Shown: positions 8,301 to 18,800 of the stretch, one piece after another
Layout: every line of letters begins with the position of its first letter
Position numbering within the stretch: position 1 is the first letter of the stretch
From: Agromyces aurantiacus
GTDB lineage: Bacteria; Actinomycetota; Actinomycetes; Actinomycetales; Microbacteriaceae
Reading direction: 5' to 3'
Length of the DNA stretch: 64,000 nt
Assembly: GCF_016907355.1 (NCBI RefSeq)
Contig: NZ_JAFBBW010000001.1
Span: forward strand, 1,426,001 to 1,490,000
Program-made: the position numbers and the translations under genes
Notes under the pieces: generated by a model
Databases searched by the model: none
The model's input: only the letters and a program-made list of their open reading frames with translations
Told to the model about the DNA's origin: nothing

Positions 8301-8333
8301 CGGGTCCGGGCCCCGACCGGGGGCCCGGACCCG
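8301..8333. terminator. strong hairpin between receptor and first permease
   Basis: A perfect 14-bp stem (8301-8314 with 8320-8333) around the 5-nt loop GACCG, without a T-run. Inside an operon such a structure usually protects the upstream receptor mRNA or partly terminates, giving more receptor than permease. Confidence 0.6.
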
Positions 8334-8365
8334 GAGTAGCCTCAGGACCGAACGGGAGAATGACT

Positions 8366-9358
8366 GTGAGCACCACCCTGACGAGAGCGATCGTCACGGC
8401 CGACGAGAGCGGCACGCGCCGCCCCGGCCGTCGCGGCCCCGACGTCCCCGCGCGAGCGGGCATCAAGGCCCGGAACCGCCGGGAGACGGCGACCGGCTAC
8501 ACCTTCCTCCTGCCGTGGATCATCGGCTTCGTCGGCCTCACGCTCGGTCCGATGCTGTACTCGCTGTACCTGGCGTTCACCAAGTACAACCTGTTCACCG
8601 AGCCGAAGTGGATCGGCTTCGACAACTTCACCCGGATGTTCACCGAGGACCCGGTCTACATCCAGTCGGTGCAGATCACGCTCGTGTACGTGCTGGTCGG
8701 CACCCCGATCAAGCTCGCCGCCGCGCTGGCGGTGGCGATGCTGCTGAACTACCGCGACCGCGGCTCGGCGTTCTTCCGCTCGTCGTTCTACGCCCCGTCC
8801 CTGATCGGCGCATCGGTCTCGGTCGCGATCGTGTGGCGCGCGATGTTCTCGACCGACGGCCCCGTCGACAACACGCTGAGCTTCTTCGGCATCGAGATCG
8901 GCGGATGGGTCGGCAATGTCGCCATGGTGCTGCCGATGATGATCCTGCTGGCGGTCTGGCAGTTCGGTGCCCCGATGGTGATCTTCCTCGCGGGCCTCAA
9001 GCAGATCCCGAAGGAGCTCTACGAGGCCGCCGAGGTCGACGGCGCCGGCCCGGTGCGCAAGTTCCGGTCGGTCACGTTCCCGATGCTCTCGAGCGTGATC
9101 TTCTTCAACCTGCTGCTCGAGCTGATCAACGCGTTCCAGGTGTTCGCGTCGGCGTACATCATCTCCAACGGCTCCGGCGGGCCCGCCGGCATGACCAACT
9201 TCTACACCGTCTACCTCTACAAGCGCGGCTTCGCCGACCTGCAGATGGGCTACGCCGCCGCCATGGCGTGGGTCCTCGTGATCGTCGTCGCGATCATCGC
9301 CGCGCTCCTGTTCAAGACCCAGAAGTCGTGGGTCCACTACGCGGGAGAGAACCGATGA
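8366..9358 (+). CDS. ABC sugar-importer permease, MalF/UgpA type
   Basis: About 330 residues with six membrane segments, the first at YTFLLPWIIGFVGLTLGPMLY. The cytoplasmic EAA loop reads EAAEVDGAGPVRKF and contacts the ATPase subunit. I chose GTG 8366, which has GGGAG at a 7-nt spacing; ATG 8360 is possible but lies almost on the ribosome-binding site. It overlaps the second permease by 4 nt. No ATPase gene is present, so a shared MsiK-type ATPase encoded elsewhere is likely. Confidence 0.9.
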   Translation: MSTTLTRAIVTADESGTRRPGRRGPDVPARAGIKARNRRETATGYTFLLPWIIGFVGLTLGPMLYSLYLAFTKYNLFTEPKWIGFDNFTRMFTEDPVYIQSVQITLVYVLVGTPIKLAAALAVAMLLNYRDRGSAFFRSSFYAPSLIGASVSVAIVWRAMFSTDGPVDNTLSFFGIEIGGWVGNVAMVLPMMILLAVWQFGAPMVIFLAGLKQIPKELYEAAEVDGAGPVRKFRSVTFPMLSSVIFFNLLLELINAFQVFASAYIISNGSGGPAGMTNFYTVYLYKRGFADLQMGYAAAMAWVLVIVVAIIAALLFKTQKSWVHYAGENR

Positions 9359-10275
9359 GCACCGCAACCAGTGAGATCGCCCGCTCCGAGTTCCTCGAGG
9401 TCGAGCTCCAGCCCGAGCCCGCCGGCCGTCGCCGCATCAAGCGCAAGACCGTCAACACCGTCATCTGGTTCGTGGTGCTGCTCGCCGTGACCGCCGTCGT
9501 GCTCTACCCGCTGGTCTGGCTGGTCTTCGCGACGTTCAAGCCGTCGAGCGAGTTCGGCCAGAACCCCGGGCTGCTGCCCGACCAGCCGACGATCGACAAC
9601 TACTTCAAGGTGCTCGAGGGCATCGGCGGCGTGCCGCTGTGGCGGTTCTTCGCGAACTCGCTGCTCATCGCGGTGCTCGCGGTGGTCGGCACGTTGTTCT
9701 CGTCGGCCCTCGCCGCCTACGCGTTCGCGCGCGTGCAGTTCAAGGGCGTCGGCATCCTGTTCGCCGCGATGATCGGCACGCTGCTGCTGCCGTTCCACGT
9801 CGTGATCATCCCGCAGTACATCATGTTCCAGAAGCTCGAGCTGGTGGACACGTACTGGCCGCTGATCCTGCCGAAGTTCCTCGCGACCGAGGCGTTCTTC
9901 GTCTTCCTCATCGTCCAGTTCATCCGCAACATCCCGCGCGACATGGATGAGGCGGCCAAGATCGACGGCGCCGGCCATTGGCGCATCTTCGTCTCGATCA
10001 TCCTGCCGCTGATCAAGCCCGCCCTGATCACGAGCGCGATCTTCACGTTCATCTGGACCTGGAACGACTTCCTCGGCCCGCTGCTCTACGTCAACAGCCC
10101 CGAGCTCTACCCGCTCCCGGTCGCACTCCGCCTCTACAACGACCAGACCTCGTCGTCCGACTACGGCGCGACCGTCGCGGTGTCGTTCCTGGCGCTGCTG
10201 CCGATCCTGATCTTCTTCGTCGTCTTCCAGCGGTTCCTGGTCGACGGCGTCGCGACCCAGGGTCTCAAGGGCTAG
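9355..10275 (+). CDS. ABC sugar-importer permease, MalG/UgpE type
   Basis: A 306-residue protein with a cytoplasmic N-terminus of about 35 residues and six membrane segments, starting with TVIWFVVLLAVTAVVLYPL. The EAA loop is EAAKIDGAGHWRIF. The late block FIWTWNDFLGPLLYVN is typical of the MalG subfamily. It pairs with the permease at 8366 to form the channel. The start ATG 9355 overlaps the previous stop. Confidence 0.9.
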   Translation: MSTATSEIARSEFLEVELQPEPAGRRRIKRKTVNTVIWFVVLLAVTAVVLYPLVWLVFATFKPSSEFGQNPGLLPDQPTIDNYFKVLEGIGGVPLWRFFANSLLIAVLAVVGTLFSSALAAYAFARVQFKGVGILFAAMIGTLLLPFHVVIIPQYIMFQKLELVDTYWPLILPKFLATEAFFVFLIVQFIRNIPRDMDEAAKIDGAGHWRIFVSIILPLIKPALITSAIFTFIWTWNDFLGPLLYVNSPELYPLPVALRLYNDQTSSSDYGATVAVSFLALLPILIFFVVFQRFLVDGVATQGLKG

Positions 10276-10284
10276 GGCGAGCGG

Positions 10285-10959
10285 ATGTCGCGGACGAGCG
10301 AGCGGGCGGCGCGACGCGCCGAGCGATCGGGCTCCGGCCCGGTGCGTTCCGGCGCGGCGCCCGCGCGCTTCCCGGGCGCGACGAGCGCGTTCGGGCTGCT
10401 CGGCGAGGTCCTCCTGATCGGCCTGCTGGTCACCCTCGTCGCGCTGCCCGTCGTGACCCTGCCGGTCGCGCTCGCGGCCGGCGTCCGGCACCTTCGGCGG
10501 TTCCTGAAGGCCGAGGCGTCGTCGATGGGCGCGTTCTGGGCCGACGTGCGTGCGGGCCTGGCCGGCGGGATCGCCGTCGGCGCGGCATCCGTCGTGCTCG
10601 TGCTCGTGCTGCTCGTCGACCTCGACCTCGCGAACAGCGGCGCGCTGCCGGGCGGCCCGCTCATCGGGGCCGTCGGCTGGGTCGGGCTCGCCGCGGCGGC
10701 GCTCGCGCTCTTCACGGCGGCGGGGCGCTGGACGCCCGCGCGGGGGTGGCGGCGTGCCCTGCGATCCGTGCCGCGTTCGGTCGGCGCCGACCCGATCGGC
10801 GCCGCGTACCTCGTGGCGACCGCCGTGTTCGCGGTCGTCGTGACCTGGCAGCTGCTGCCGCTCATCGTGCCCGCGCTCGGCTGCGTCGCGCTCGCGATCG
10901 TCGCGGTGCCCGAGCGGCCCCGTCGCACCCCGGCGGACGCGGCGTCCGGCGACGCGTGA
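10285..10959 (+). CDS. YesL-like (DUF624-type) membrane protein
   Basis: A 224-residue membrane protein with about four or five hydrophobic segments. The block FGLLGEVLLIGLLVTLVALP, then VVTLPVALAAGVRHLRRFLKAEAS and FWADVRAGLAGGI resembles YesL/DUF624 proteins, which often sit next to sugar importers and glycoside hydrolases. Their function is unresolved; an accessory role in importer assembly or regulation is a guess. It lies between the permeases (9 nt upstream) and the fucosidase, with a GTGA overlap downstream. Confidence 0.6.
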   Translation: MSRTSERAARRAERSGSGPVRSGAAPARFPGATSAFGLLGEVLLIGLLVTLVALPVVTLPVALAAGVRHLRRFLKAEASSMGAFWADVRAGLAGGIAVGAASVVLVLVLLVDLDLANSGALPGGPLIGAVGWVGLAAAALALFTAAGRWTPARGWRRALRSVPRSVGADPIGAAYLVATAVFAVVVTWQLLPLIVPALGCVALAIVAVPERPRRTPADAASGDA

Positions 10960-12161
10960 CCGCGTCGGGCCGGCCGCTGCCCGCCTGGGCGCGCGATGCG
11001 ACGCTCGGCATCTTCGTGCACTGGGGCGCCTACTCGGTGCCCGCCTGGGCGGAGCCGACGGGCGCGCTCGGCGCCGTGCCCGACGACGAGTGGTTCGCGC
11101 ACAACGCGTATGCCGAGTGGTACGGCAACACGATCCGGCTCGAGGGCTCGCCCGCGGCCGAGCACCACGCGCGCGAGCACGGCGGCCGCCCCTACGACGC
11201 GTTCCTCGACGAGTGGCGCGCCGAGGCCTGCGACCCCGGCGACTGGGCGAGGCTGTTCGCGGCCGTGGGCGCCGACTACGTCGTGCCGACCACCAAGCAC
11301 CACGACGGCATCGCGCTCTGGGACGCCCCGGGCTCGGGCGGCCTGACCACCGTCGCCCGCGGCCCGCGCCGCGACCTCGTCGCGCCGCTCGCCGAGGCGG
11401 TCCGAGCCGAGGGCCTGCGGTTCGGCGTCTACTACTCGGGCGGCCTGGACTGGGCGTTCGCCGACCTGCCTCCGCTGCGATCCAGCGCCGACGTCGAGCG
11501 CCTCCGGCCGACGGATGCCGCGTACGCCGCCTACGCGTACGGTCACGTCGCCGACCTGATCGACCGATTCCGTCCCGACCTGATCTGGAACGACATCGAC
11601 TGGCCCGACGCCGCCAAGCGGCCCGGTCTCCACTCGATCGACGCGCTGCTCGCGCACTACCGCGACGTGGTGCCCGAGGGCATCGTGAACGACCGCTGGG
11701 GCGCCGACGTGTGGGACTACCGCACGAGCGAGTACGACCACGACGCCCACCACGAGGCGTCCGTCGGCTGGGAGCACTGCCGCGGCCTCGGCTTCTCGTT
11801 CGGCTTCAACCGCGTCGAGGATGCCGCGCTCACGATGACGCCGCGTGAGCTCGCCCGCCTGTGGGCCGACGTCGTCGCGCGCGGCGGGCGGCTGCTGCTG
11901 AACGTCGGCCCCGACGCATCCGGTCGCATCCCCGACGTGCAGCGGCGCACGCTCGAGGGCGTCGCGCCGTGGCTCACGGCCGTGAAGCCCCGCACGCTCG
12001 GCCGGTCGGTGCTCGCGCCGGGCGAGGTCGAGGTGCCGGATGCCGCGTGGTGGCGCGCCTGGCGTACGCCCGGGCACGTGGTCGTCGTGACCGACGCGCC
12101 CGATGCCGCGCCGCGCGTGCGCGACGGGTCGCCGGTCGTCGTGGTGCCGTTGCCCGGCTGA
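10956..12161 (+). CDS. GH29 alpha-L-fucosidase, cytoplasmic
   Basis: A 401-residue protein with the GH29 N-terminal phrase LGIFVHWGAYSVPAWAE, then DYVVPTTKHHDGIALWD and FGVYYSGGLDW. The nucleophile region reads LIWNDIDWPD with D213 as the likely nucleophile, and GGRLLLNVGPDASGRIP closes the catalytic domain. No signal peptide is present, so it should remove terminal fucose (or a related residue) from imported oligosaccharides. GTG 10956 overlaps the stop of the YesL-like gene. It is somewhat short because the usual C-terminal beta-domain is reduced to about 60 residues. Confidence 0.85.
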   Translation: MTASGRPLPAWARDATLGIFVHWGAYSVPAWAEPTGALGAVPDDEWFAHNAYAEWYGNTIRLEGSPAAEHHAREHGGRPYDAFLDEWRAEACDPGDWARLFAAVGADYVVPTTKHHDGIALWDAPGSGGLTTVARGPRRDLVAPLAEAVRAEGLRFGVYYSGGLDWAFADLPPLRSSADVERLRPTDAAYAAYAYGHVADLIDRFRPDLIWNDIDWPDAAKRPGLHSIDALLAHYRDVVPEGIVNDRWGADVWDYRTSEYDHDAHHEASVGWEHCRGLGFSFGFNRVEDAALTMTPRELARLWADVVARGGRLLLNVGPDASGRIPDVQRRTLEGVAPWLTAVKPRTLGRSVLAPGEVEVPDAAWWRAWRTPGHVVVVTDAPDAAPRVRDGSPVVVVPLPG

Positions 12162-12180
12162 GCGAGCCGGCCGGGCCGAG

Positions 12181-12229
12181 TCGAGAGGTCGCGGATGCCG
12201 GGTCCGGCCCGCTATCCGCGACGTCTCGA
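12181..12229. terminator. inverted repeat between converging fucosidase and GH35 genes
   Basis: TCGAGAGGTCGCGGAT (12181-12196) and ATCCGCGACGTCTCGA (12214-12229) pair with one mismatch around a 17-nt loop that itself contains GCCGGGTCCGGC. It sits between two converging genes and can serve as a bidirectional terminator. It may also be a copy of a dispersed palindromic repeat. Confidence 0.55.
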
Positions 12230-12242
12230 TCGTGGCGGACCG

Positions 12243-14570
12243 TCACCCGACCGCGCGCCAGACCGTCGCGGTGCGCCCGGCGAGCCGGTCGAGTGAGCCG
12301 AGCGGGCCGTCGTGCGCGCGGCGCCGTGCGGCGGCGGGCTCGGGCAGGTGGACCTCACTGTCGGGATGCAGCGAGAGGATCCGCAGCTCGACCCGCGAGT
12401 CCGCGGCGACGCCCGCGGCATCGAGGTCGATGAGCCACGGTGTGCCGTCCCAGAACCGGTCGGCGACCGTGCGGCCGTCGACCTCGAGCGTCGCGACGTC
12501 GCCCGCCCAGCGCACCTCGAGCAGGCGCCGGACGCCGGCCCGCACGCCGCCGAGCCCGCCCAACCGGTGGGCGGATGCCGCGGCGTCGAGCTCGTCGGGC
12601 GACGGGGCGGCACGCCGCGCGGCCGTGCCGCCGTACGAGGGCTTCGGCATCCCGGCGCCTCGGACGAGCTCGGCGGTCACGTCGAGCCCCGCGACCTCCT
12701 CGCCGGCGAACGCGACAGGCGCGAACCGACCCGTCGTCGGGTCGTAGCGGTGCACGTCGGGCGCCTCCCCGGAACGGGCGACGAGCACGTCGCCGTCGAG
12801 TCGCAGCGGGGCAGCCGAGCGCAGCAGCATCCGTTCGCCCGAGGGGGCGTCGAGCACCCACACGTCGGCCGCCGCCTCGGCGGGGAGGATGAGCACGTCG
12901 AGCGCCGCAGCCCCGGCGCGCACGCGATGGACCGACTCGCCGCGGTCGACCGCGGCGTCCAGGAGCACGGGGGCGGACGCGCCATCCGCCCGCACCGCCG
13001 CCGTCGGCGTCACGCCCGCCTCGGCGAGCAGCACGAGCGTCGGCACCGCGCCCTCGAGCACGGTGAGCACCGACGCCGTCGCCCACTCCACGACGCCGCC
13101 CCCGAGCGCGAGCCCGAGCGGCCAGCGCGCGACGGTCCCGGCCGGGATCGCCAGCGGCGGCCGGCCGGCGGACGGCACGAGCACCGGTCCCGAGGCCAGG
13201 TCGACCTCGAACCGCACGCCCTCCACGCGCGACAGCGGCTCGAACGGCTGGTGGTGGCCGAGGAACAGGAACCCCGCGTCGCCCTCGGCACGAACCGCCC
13301 AGCGGAGGGTCTCGCGGTCGTCGTCGCCCCGCGGCATCCGCTCGGGCAGGCGCGCCGTCATCGGCGCGAGGCGCTCGCCGACGGCGGCGAGGAACGCATG
13401 CTGGATCCGCAGCGCCGCGTGGCTCGGCGCGACCGCGCCCGCGGCGCCGACCGGCGCGTGGAAGTCGTAGTCGAACCGCGGCAGGTCGTTCGGGTAGCCC
13501 GTGTCGAGCGACTCCTGCAGCCCGTCGGCCGGGTTCAGCCCGCCCGCGTACATGTAGTAGCCCTGCCAGTTCGAGCCCGAGCCGAGCTTCGCGTTCGCGA
13601 CCGCGGCGAGGTCGAGCGCCGACGGCAGCGGGCGCCGGTGGTACGCGGCGGCCATGCCGCCGCCGAGCTCGCACGTCGCGACCGGGAAATCGGGCGAGCC
13701 CGACGCGCCCGCCCGCGGGACGGAGACCGCGTCGGCCGGCGCCTCGCCGCCGCGCACGTCGGCCCCGATACCGGGATCGTCCCAGTCGCGGGAGAAGCGG
13801 AAGTGCGCACGGAAGCTCGAGGGCCACGGCGCATCCGCGTCGATCCAGAACCCGTCGGCGTACCCGCCGAACACGGGCATCACGACCCCGGGCGGCAGTT
13901 CGGCGCCGTCCCACGCGGTCGCCGTCCAGATCGGCGCCGACAGGCCGGCCTCGCGTGCCAGCCCGACGAGCGTCGCGAGGTGACCGGGCCGGTCGATGAG
14001 CTCGTTCTCGACCTGGATGCCGACGATGGGTCCGTCGGGGCCGCACAGCGGGGCGAGCTCGCGAGCGACTGCGGCGTACCATCCGCGCGCCAGGTCGAGG
14101 TAGGCGGGATCGTCGGTGCGATGGCGCACCGGCGCCGCCGCCACCCAGTCGGGGAACCCGCCGTTGCGCACCTCGCCGTGGCACCACGGCCCGAGCCGCA
14201 CGACGACGTCGAGCCCGACGTCGGCCGCGAGCCGCACGAACGCCGCCGCGTCGAGCCCGCCGTCGAAGCGCACGCGGCCGCGCTCGGGCTCGTGGTGGAT
14301 CCAGATGAGGTAGGTCGAGACGACCGTGACCCCGCCCGATCGCATGAGCTGCAGCCGCTCCCGCCACTCGCGCCGCGGCACGCGCGAGAAGTGCAGCTCG
14401 CCCGACACCGGGATCGCCGGGCGGCCGTCGAGCTCGACGTACCGGTTCGTCAGCGCGATGCGGTGGTGGCGGTCCCGCTCGTTCGACATGGCCGGGCGGG
14501 TGAGCGGCGGGCGCTCCTCCGCAGGCGCGAGACGCAACGGCGTCGGCTCGGACGGGTCGTGGGGGGTCAT
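12243..14570 (-). CDS. GH35 beta-galactosidase
   Basis: A 775-residue protein. The GH35 barrel begins near residue 45 (PAIPVSGELHFSRVP, then TYLIWIHHEPERGRVRF and VVVRLGPWCHGEVRNGGFPD). E190 in QVENE is the probable acid/base and E301 in CELGGG the probable nucleophile. About 350 C-terminal residues form beta-sandwich-like domains. It has no signal peptide. The start ATG at 14570 overlaps the stop of the upstream TIM-barrel hydrolase. Beta-1,2-, 1,3- or 1,4-galactoside preference cannot be read; removal of galactose from xyloglucan or galactan oligomers is the likely role. Confidence 0.85.
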   Translation of the reverse strand: MTPHDPSEPTPLRLAPAEERPPLTRPAMSNERDRHHRIALTNRYVELDGRPAIPVSGELHFSRVPRREWRERLQLMRSGGVTVVSTYLIWIHHEPERGRVRFDGGLDAAAFVRLAADVGLDVVVRLGPWCHGEVRNGGFPDWVAAAPVRHRTDDPAYLDLARGWYAAVARELAPLCGPDGPIVGIQVENELIDRPGHLATLVGLAREAGLSAPIWTATAWDGAELPPGVVMPVFGGYADGFWIDADAPWPSSFRAHFRFSRDWDDPGIGADVRGGEAPADAVSVPRAGASGSPDFPVATCELGGGMAAAYHRRPLPSALDLAAVANAKLGSGSNWQGYYMYAGGLNPADGLQESLDTGYPNDLPRFDYDFHAPVGAAGAVAPSHAALRIQHAFLAAVGERLAPMTARLPERMPRGDDDRETLRWAVRAEGDAGFLFLGHHQPFEPLSRVEGVRFEVDLASGPVLVPSAGRPPLAIPAGTVARWPLGLALGGGVVEWATASVLTVLEGAVPTLVLLAEAGVTPTAAVRADGASAPVLLDAAVDRGESVHRVRAGAAALDVLILPAEAAADVWVLDAPSGERMLLRSAAPLRLDGDVLVARSGEAPDVHRYDPTTGRFAPVAFAGEEVAGLDVTAELVRGAGMPKPSYGGTAARRAAPSPDELDAAASAHRLGGLGGVRAGVRRLLEVRWAGDVATLEVDGRTVADRFWDGTPWLIDLDAAGVAADSRVELRILSLHPDSEVHLPEPAAARRRAHDGPLGSLDRLAGRTATVWRAVG

Positions 14571-15895
14571 GCGTCGGGTCCCTCCGTGATGAGTGCGGTC
14601 ATGCGGCGCTGCCACGCGACGTCGGCCCACATCGGATGGTGCGGGGCTGCGTTCGAGCACGCCACCACGCCCCACACCCCGTGCGCGAGGGCGGTGCGGA
14701 TGCCGTGCTCGGCGAGTTCGAGGCCGAACCCCGTCTCCTCGAACCGGCCGTCGCGCGGCGTGTAGCCGACCCATCCCTCGCCCACCACCGCGGGAACGGC
14801 GCGCCATCGGGCCCACTCCGCGATCGCGACGACCCGCGACTCCACCTCGCGGAGCATGACCTCGCGGTACGGGTCGAGGTGCGCGACGAGCCAGGCATCC
14901 CACTTCGCCGGGTCGATCCAGTCGTAGCCGTAGAGCATCTGGTCGGTGATCACGGTCGCCTCCAGCTTCCAGTGGGCGGGGCGACCGTACTCGGCGAAGG
15001 ATGGCGCGTCCGCGCGCAGCAGCGTCCGCAGCTCGGCATTGGGGAAGCCCTCGGTGCCCTCGCTGCGGATGTCGATGCGCCGCTGGAGCGCGTCGAGCAC
15101 GCCGTACGAGTAGACGTGGAACTGCGCGACGCCGAGCGCCGGCGACACCCGGTGCATCGCCAGGTGCGGCGGCTTGCCGTAGCTCGCGGTGACCAGCTGC
15201 CCCGGATGCCGCGCCCCGAGCCATCGGATGGCGGCCTCACCGTCCTGCTCGATCGGCGGGAGGATCGAGAAGTCGACCTCGTTGTGCAGCTCGGTGAACG
15301 CGATCGCGTCGGCGAGGCCCGCCGCCTCGAGGTCGGTGAGCAGCCGGTCGAACGCCTCGGCGAGCACGCGGTGCCGCTCGTCGACGGGCACCGCGTCGAT
15401 CGCGCGGAACCAGGCCGGGTCGGCGGCGAATGCCGGGGACTGCTGGTACTCCCAGCTCGCGAGGACCACGACGACGCCGTGGCGCTTCGCGGCATCGACG
15501 AGTTCGAACAGGCGGGACCGCACGTCGAGGCGGTACCCGCCCGGAGCGTCGTACCAGCGCGTGCGCTCGCCGTAGTACCCGCCGACGGGCGTCGCGCCGA
15601 GGCCCTCGATCTCGAGGTCGCGCGCGAGCGCGTCGAGCCCCAGCTCCGGTCCGCCCGCGACCAGCAGCGGGGCCGCGCAGATCCGCACGGCGTCGTACCC
15701 GCGCTCGACGGTCTCGGCCATCGCGCGGTCGAGGTCCTCGAACGGCTCACCGGCGCCCGCCCGCGTGTACCACGAGAAGTCCCACAGGCAGATCGCGAGG
15801 CGCCCGGGCAGGTGCGCGGGCACCGGTCCCGTCGGGGCGGCGTCGGGCACGCCCGCGAGGGGCGTGCCGAGGTAGCGCGTGCCGGGCTCGCTCAC
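14567..15895 (-). CDS. cellulase-like TIM-barrel glycoside hydrolase
   Basis: A 442-residue protein without a signal peptide. The barrel starts at RLAICLWDFSWYTRA. E206 in FTELHNEVD and E373 in VGEGWVGYTP are placed like the acid/base and nucleophile of clan-A enzymes. I also see VASWEYQQSP and AQFHVYSYG on barrel strands. It resembles cellulase-like (GH5-related) proteins, but I cannot assign a named family. GTG 15895 overlaps the stop of the DUF5107 gene and its own stop overlaps GH35, so all three are translationally coupled. Confidence 0.6.
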   Translation of the reverse strand: MSEPGTRYLGTPLAGVPDAAPTGPVPAHLPGRLAICLWDFSWYTRAGAGEPFEDLDRAMAETVERGYDAVRICAAPLLVAGGPELGLDALARDLEIEGLGATPVGGYYGERTRWYDAPGGYRLDVRSRLFELVDAAKRHGVVVVLASWEYQQSPAFAADPAWFRAIDAVPVDERHRVLAEAFDRLLTDLEAAGLADAIAFTELHNEVDFSILPPIEQDGEAAIRWLGARHPGQLVTASYGKPPHLAMHRVSPALGVAQFHVYSYGVLDALQRRIDIRSEGTEGFPNAELRTLLRADAPSFAEYGRPAHWKLEATVITDQMLYGYDWIDPAKWDAWLVAHLDPYREVMLREVESRVVAIAEWARWRAVPAVVGEGWVGYTPRDGRFEETGFGLELAEHGIRTALAHGVWGVVACSNAAPHHPMWADVAWQRRMTALITEGPDA

Positions 15896-18800
15896 GCCGC
15901 CACCGCCGCGGCGTCGCGTCGCCCCGCGGCGGCGAGCTCGCGCAGCCGGGCCGCCTGCGCGCGGCGCCCCTCGGCGGTGTCGACCGAGAACAGCAGCAGC
16001 TCGGGCAGCGACGTCGCGAAGTAGTCGACCCGGTCGGATGCCGCGTCGAGCTCCCGGGCCCGCGCCTCGAGCGCGGTCCAGACGCGCTCGGCGCCGTCCG
16101 GGTCGCCCAGGCGCAGGCGCGCGACGCCGATCCACGCGTCGCGCTCGTCGACCGCGCGCTCGCCGGCCGCGAGCGGCCCCCCGCCGAGCGCCTGCCGCCA
16201 CGCGGCGCCCGCCGCGTGCGGGTCGCCGAGCGCGGCTTCCGCATCGCCGAGGAGCACGAAGCGCTCCGCCATGGGCTGCGCCGGGTGCCGTCCCTCGCCG
16301 AGGTGCTCGGGCGCACGGATGCCGCGCCGCAGCAGTTCCGCGGCCGCCGGCGCGTCGCCTCGCTCGAGCAGGTCGCGTGCCACGGCGGTGCTCGCCCGGT
16401 CGAACACGCGGATCACCTGCCCCTCTCCGCCCTCGAACGGCTGGAACTCGCGGGCGTCGAGGAACGCGAGGGCGTCATCCGCGCGGCCCACGTCGACGAG
16501 GAGGTTCGCGTACGCGATCGCGAGGTCGTCCCGTACGAGCACGTCACGGCCTGCGGCGACGATCGCGGAGATCCGCGCCGCCGGGGCAACCCCGCGGATC
16601 TCGGCGAGCTGGTCGCGCTCGAACACCAGGCGCGGGTCCGCGGGGCTGAGCTCGAGCGCGACGCGGTAGCGCCGGTCGGCCTCGTCGAGGTCGCCGCCCG
16701 AGTTCACGAGCGCGACGGCGGCGTTCCGCCACGCGACGGGGTCGTCGACGCCGACGGTGGTGCCGCCCGCGATCGCGGCGTCGAGCGTCGCGAGCGCGTC
16801 GGTCGTCCGCCCGGCGTCGAGCAGCCAGCACCCGAGGTGGGCGCGGGCGCGCGCATCCGAGGGATCGGCCTCGAGCGCGGCCTCGAGGACGCCGAGGTCG
16901 TCGAGGCCGTGCGGGAACGCGAGACGGGCGTCGGCGTCACGGGCGCGTCGCCGGGCGCGGTCCGCGTCATCCGCTCGCCCGGTCGTGTCGAGGAATCGCG
17001 CGAGCGCGTACGCGGCCAGCGGCGCGGGGTTGCCGAACGGACCCGGGCCCGTGGCGGCGGCGCGTTCGGCGAGTCCGATGCCGCGGGCGTGGTCGCCCAT
17101 CCGGAACACCTCGTGCGCCATGGCCAGGAGCGTACGCGGGTCGATCGGGTCGAGCTCGTCGGCGAGCGCCGCCAACAGCGGGTCGAGCGGGTCGGCGGCC
17201 CGGGCCCGGCCGAGCTCGCGGTCGGCGGCCTGGCCGCGGCCGAGCGCACGGAGCGCGACCACCCGGCTCGCGATCGCGGCCGTGCTCGACGCGTCGGCCC
17301 GCAGCGCGGTCTCCGCGAACGCGAGCGACAGCTCGGCGTCTCCCGCGACGAGCGCGAGGCGGGCACGACCCAGCGCGGCCGGCAGCGTCAGCCGGCCGTC
17401 CCATGCGGCCTTGCCGAACGCGTCGGCTGCGGCGTCCGCCCGACCCGAGCGCTCCAGGATGAGCGCGCGGAGCAGGTTCGCGTCGCCGTGCTCGGGATTG
17501 AGGTTGCGTCGCGTCAGCCGCTCGAGCGCCAGGTCGACGTGCGCGAGCGCGACGTCGAGCTCGCCCCGCGCGAAGGCGAGTCGCGCGAGCTGCAGCCGCG
17601 CACGCGAGTCGCCGGGGTCGCGCCGGATCGCCTCCGCGAAGTACGGCTCGGGGGAGCGGGTCGGGTGGCGGTACTGCACGAGGTGGAGGCCGGTGAGCAC
17701 GAGCTCGTCGGTCCCCGCGATCTGCTCGGGACCGGGCGGTTCGGTCGCGACCCACGGCTCGCGGGCGTCGACGGCGTGCGCGCGCCACGCGACGAGCGTG
17801 CGGCCGTCGGCGACCACGTCGACCTCGAGGTCGTCGCGGCGCGCCGACGCGCCATCCGTCTCGACGGCCGCGACGAACGGCTCGCCCGGCGCGACCCGCG
17901 CCGTCCACTCGCCGAGCACCGCACCGTCGTCGCGGCGCCGGAGCACGACCTGCACGGCGTCGTGCTCGGCCGTGGTGACGACGCCGAGGCGGGCGGACGC
18001 GCCATCCGCCTCGAGGCCGATCGCCGCGTCGAGGGTCGCCTGCACGGCCGGGCCGATGTCCTGGATCGGGTACCAGTACTGGCGGAAGCGGCGCGTCTCA
18101 CCGGGCAGGAGCCAGCTGAAGTCGGGCTGGTTGTCGGTGAACACGCCGGCCATGAGCTCGACGTACGGGCCGTCGTCGTCGGTGAGGTGACGATCCCAGG
18201 CGTGGCCGACCTCGCCGTCGCCCCAGGTCCACTGCTTCTTTCCGGGCGCGATCGCGCGATCGGCCCAGTGCACGAACCCGGCGCCCGCGTCGTGGTCGTA
18301 GCCGCCGAAGAAGTCGTCGGCGGTGTCGGTGATCATGTACGACGTCGGCACTGGGATGTTCGAGTACAGGTCGATCCGGTCGGCGCCGGACCGCTCGGTC
18401 GCGAGCGAGGGGTAGTCGACGCCGTAGTACGGACGGTCGGCGGCCGGGAACGCGGTGATCGCGCGTCGCGCGTGGTCGGCGACGTACCGCACGTCGGTGG
18501 GGAAGAACGACTGGTAGCGCTCGTGCGAGCGCGCCGCGACGTTCGCCCACCACAGGAAGGTCTGCGGCACGTCGGTGCGGTTCACGAGCGCGACCTCGAG
18601 CTCGATGAGCGTCGAGTCGCCGCGCAGCCGGATGCCGTGCGTGCCGCGCATGCGCTGCAGCGGGTCGAGGTCGGAGTGCCAGACGACGACCTCGCCGTCG
18701 CCGCCGCGCTCGATCCGCGTCTCGACGGGCAGGAACGTGGCTGGCCGGTGGTGCTGCGGCCAGTTGAACTCGACGCCGCCCGACACCCACGGGCCGGAGA

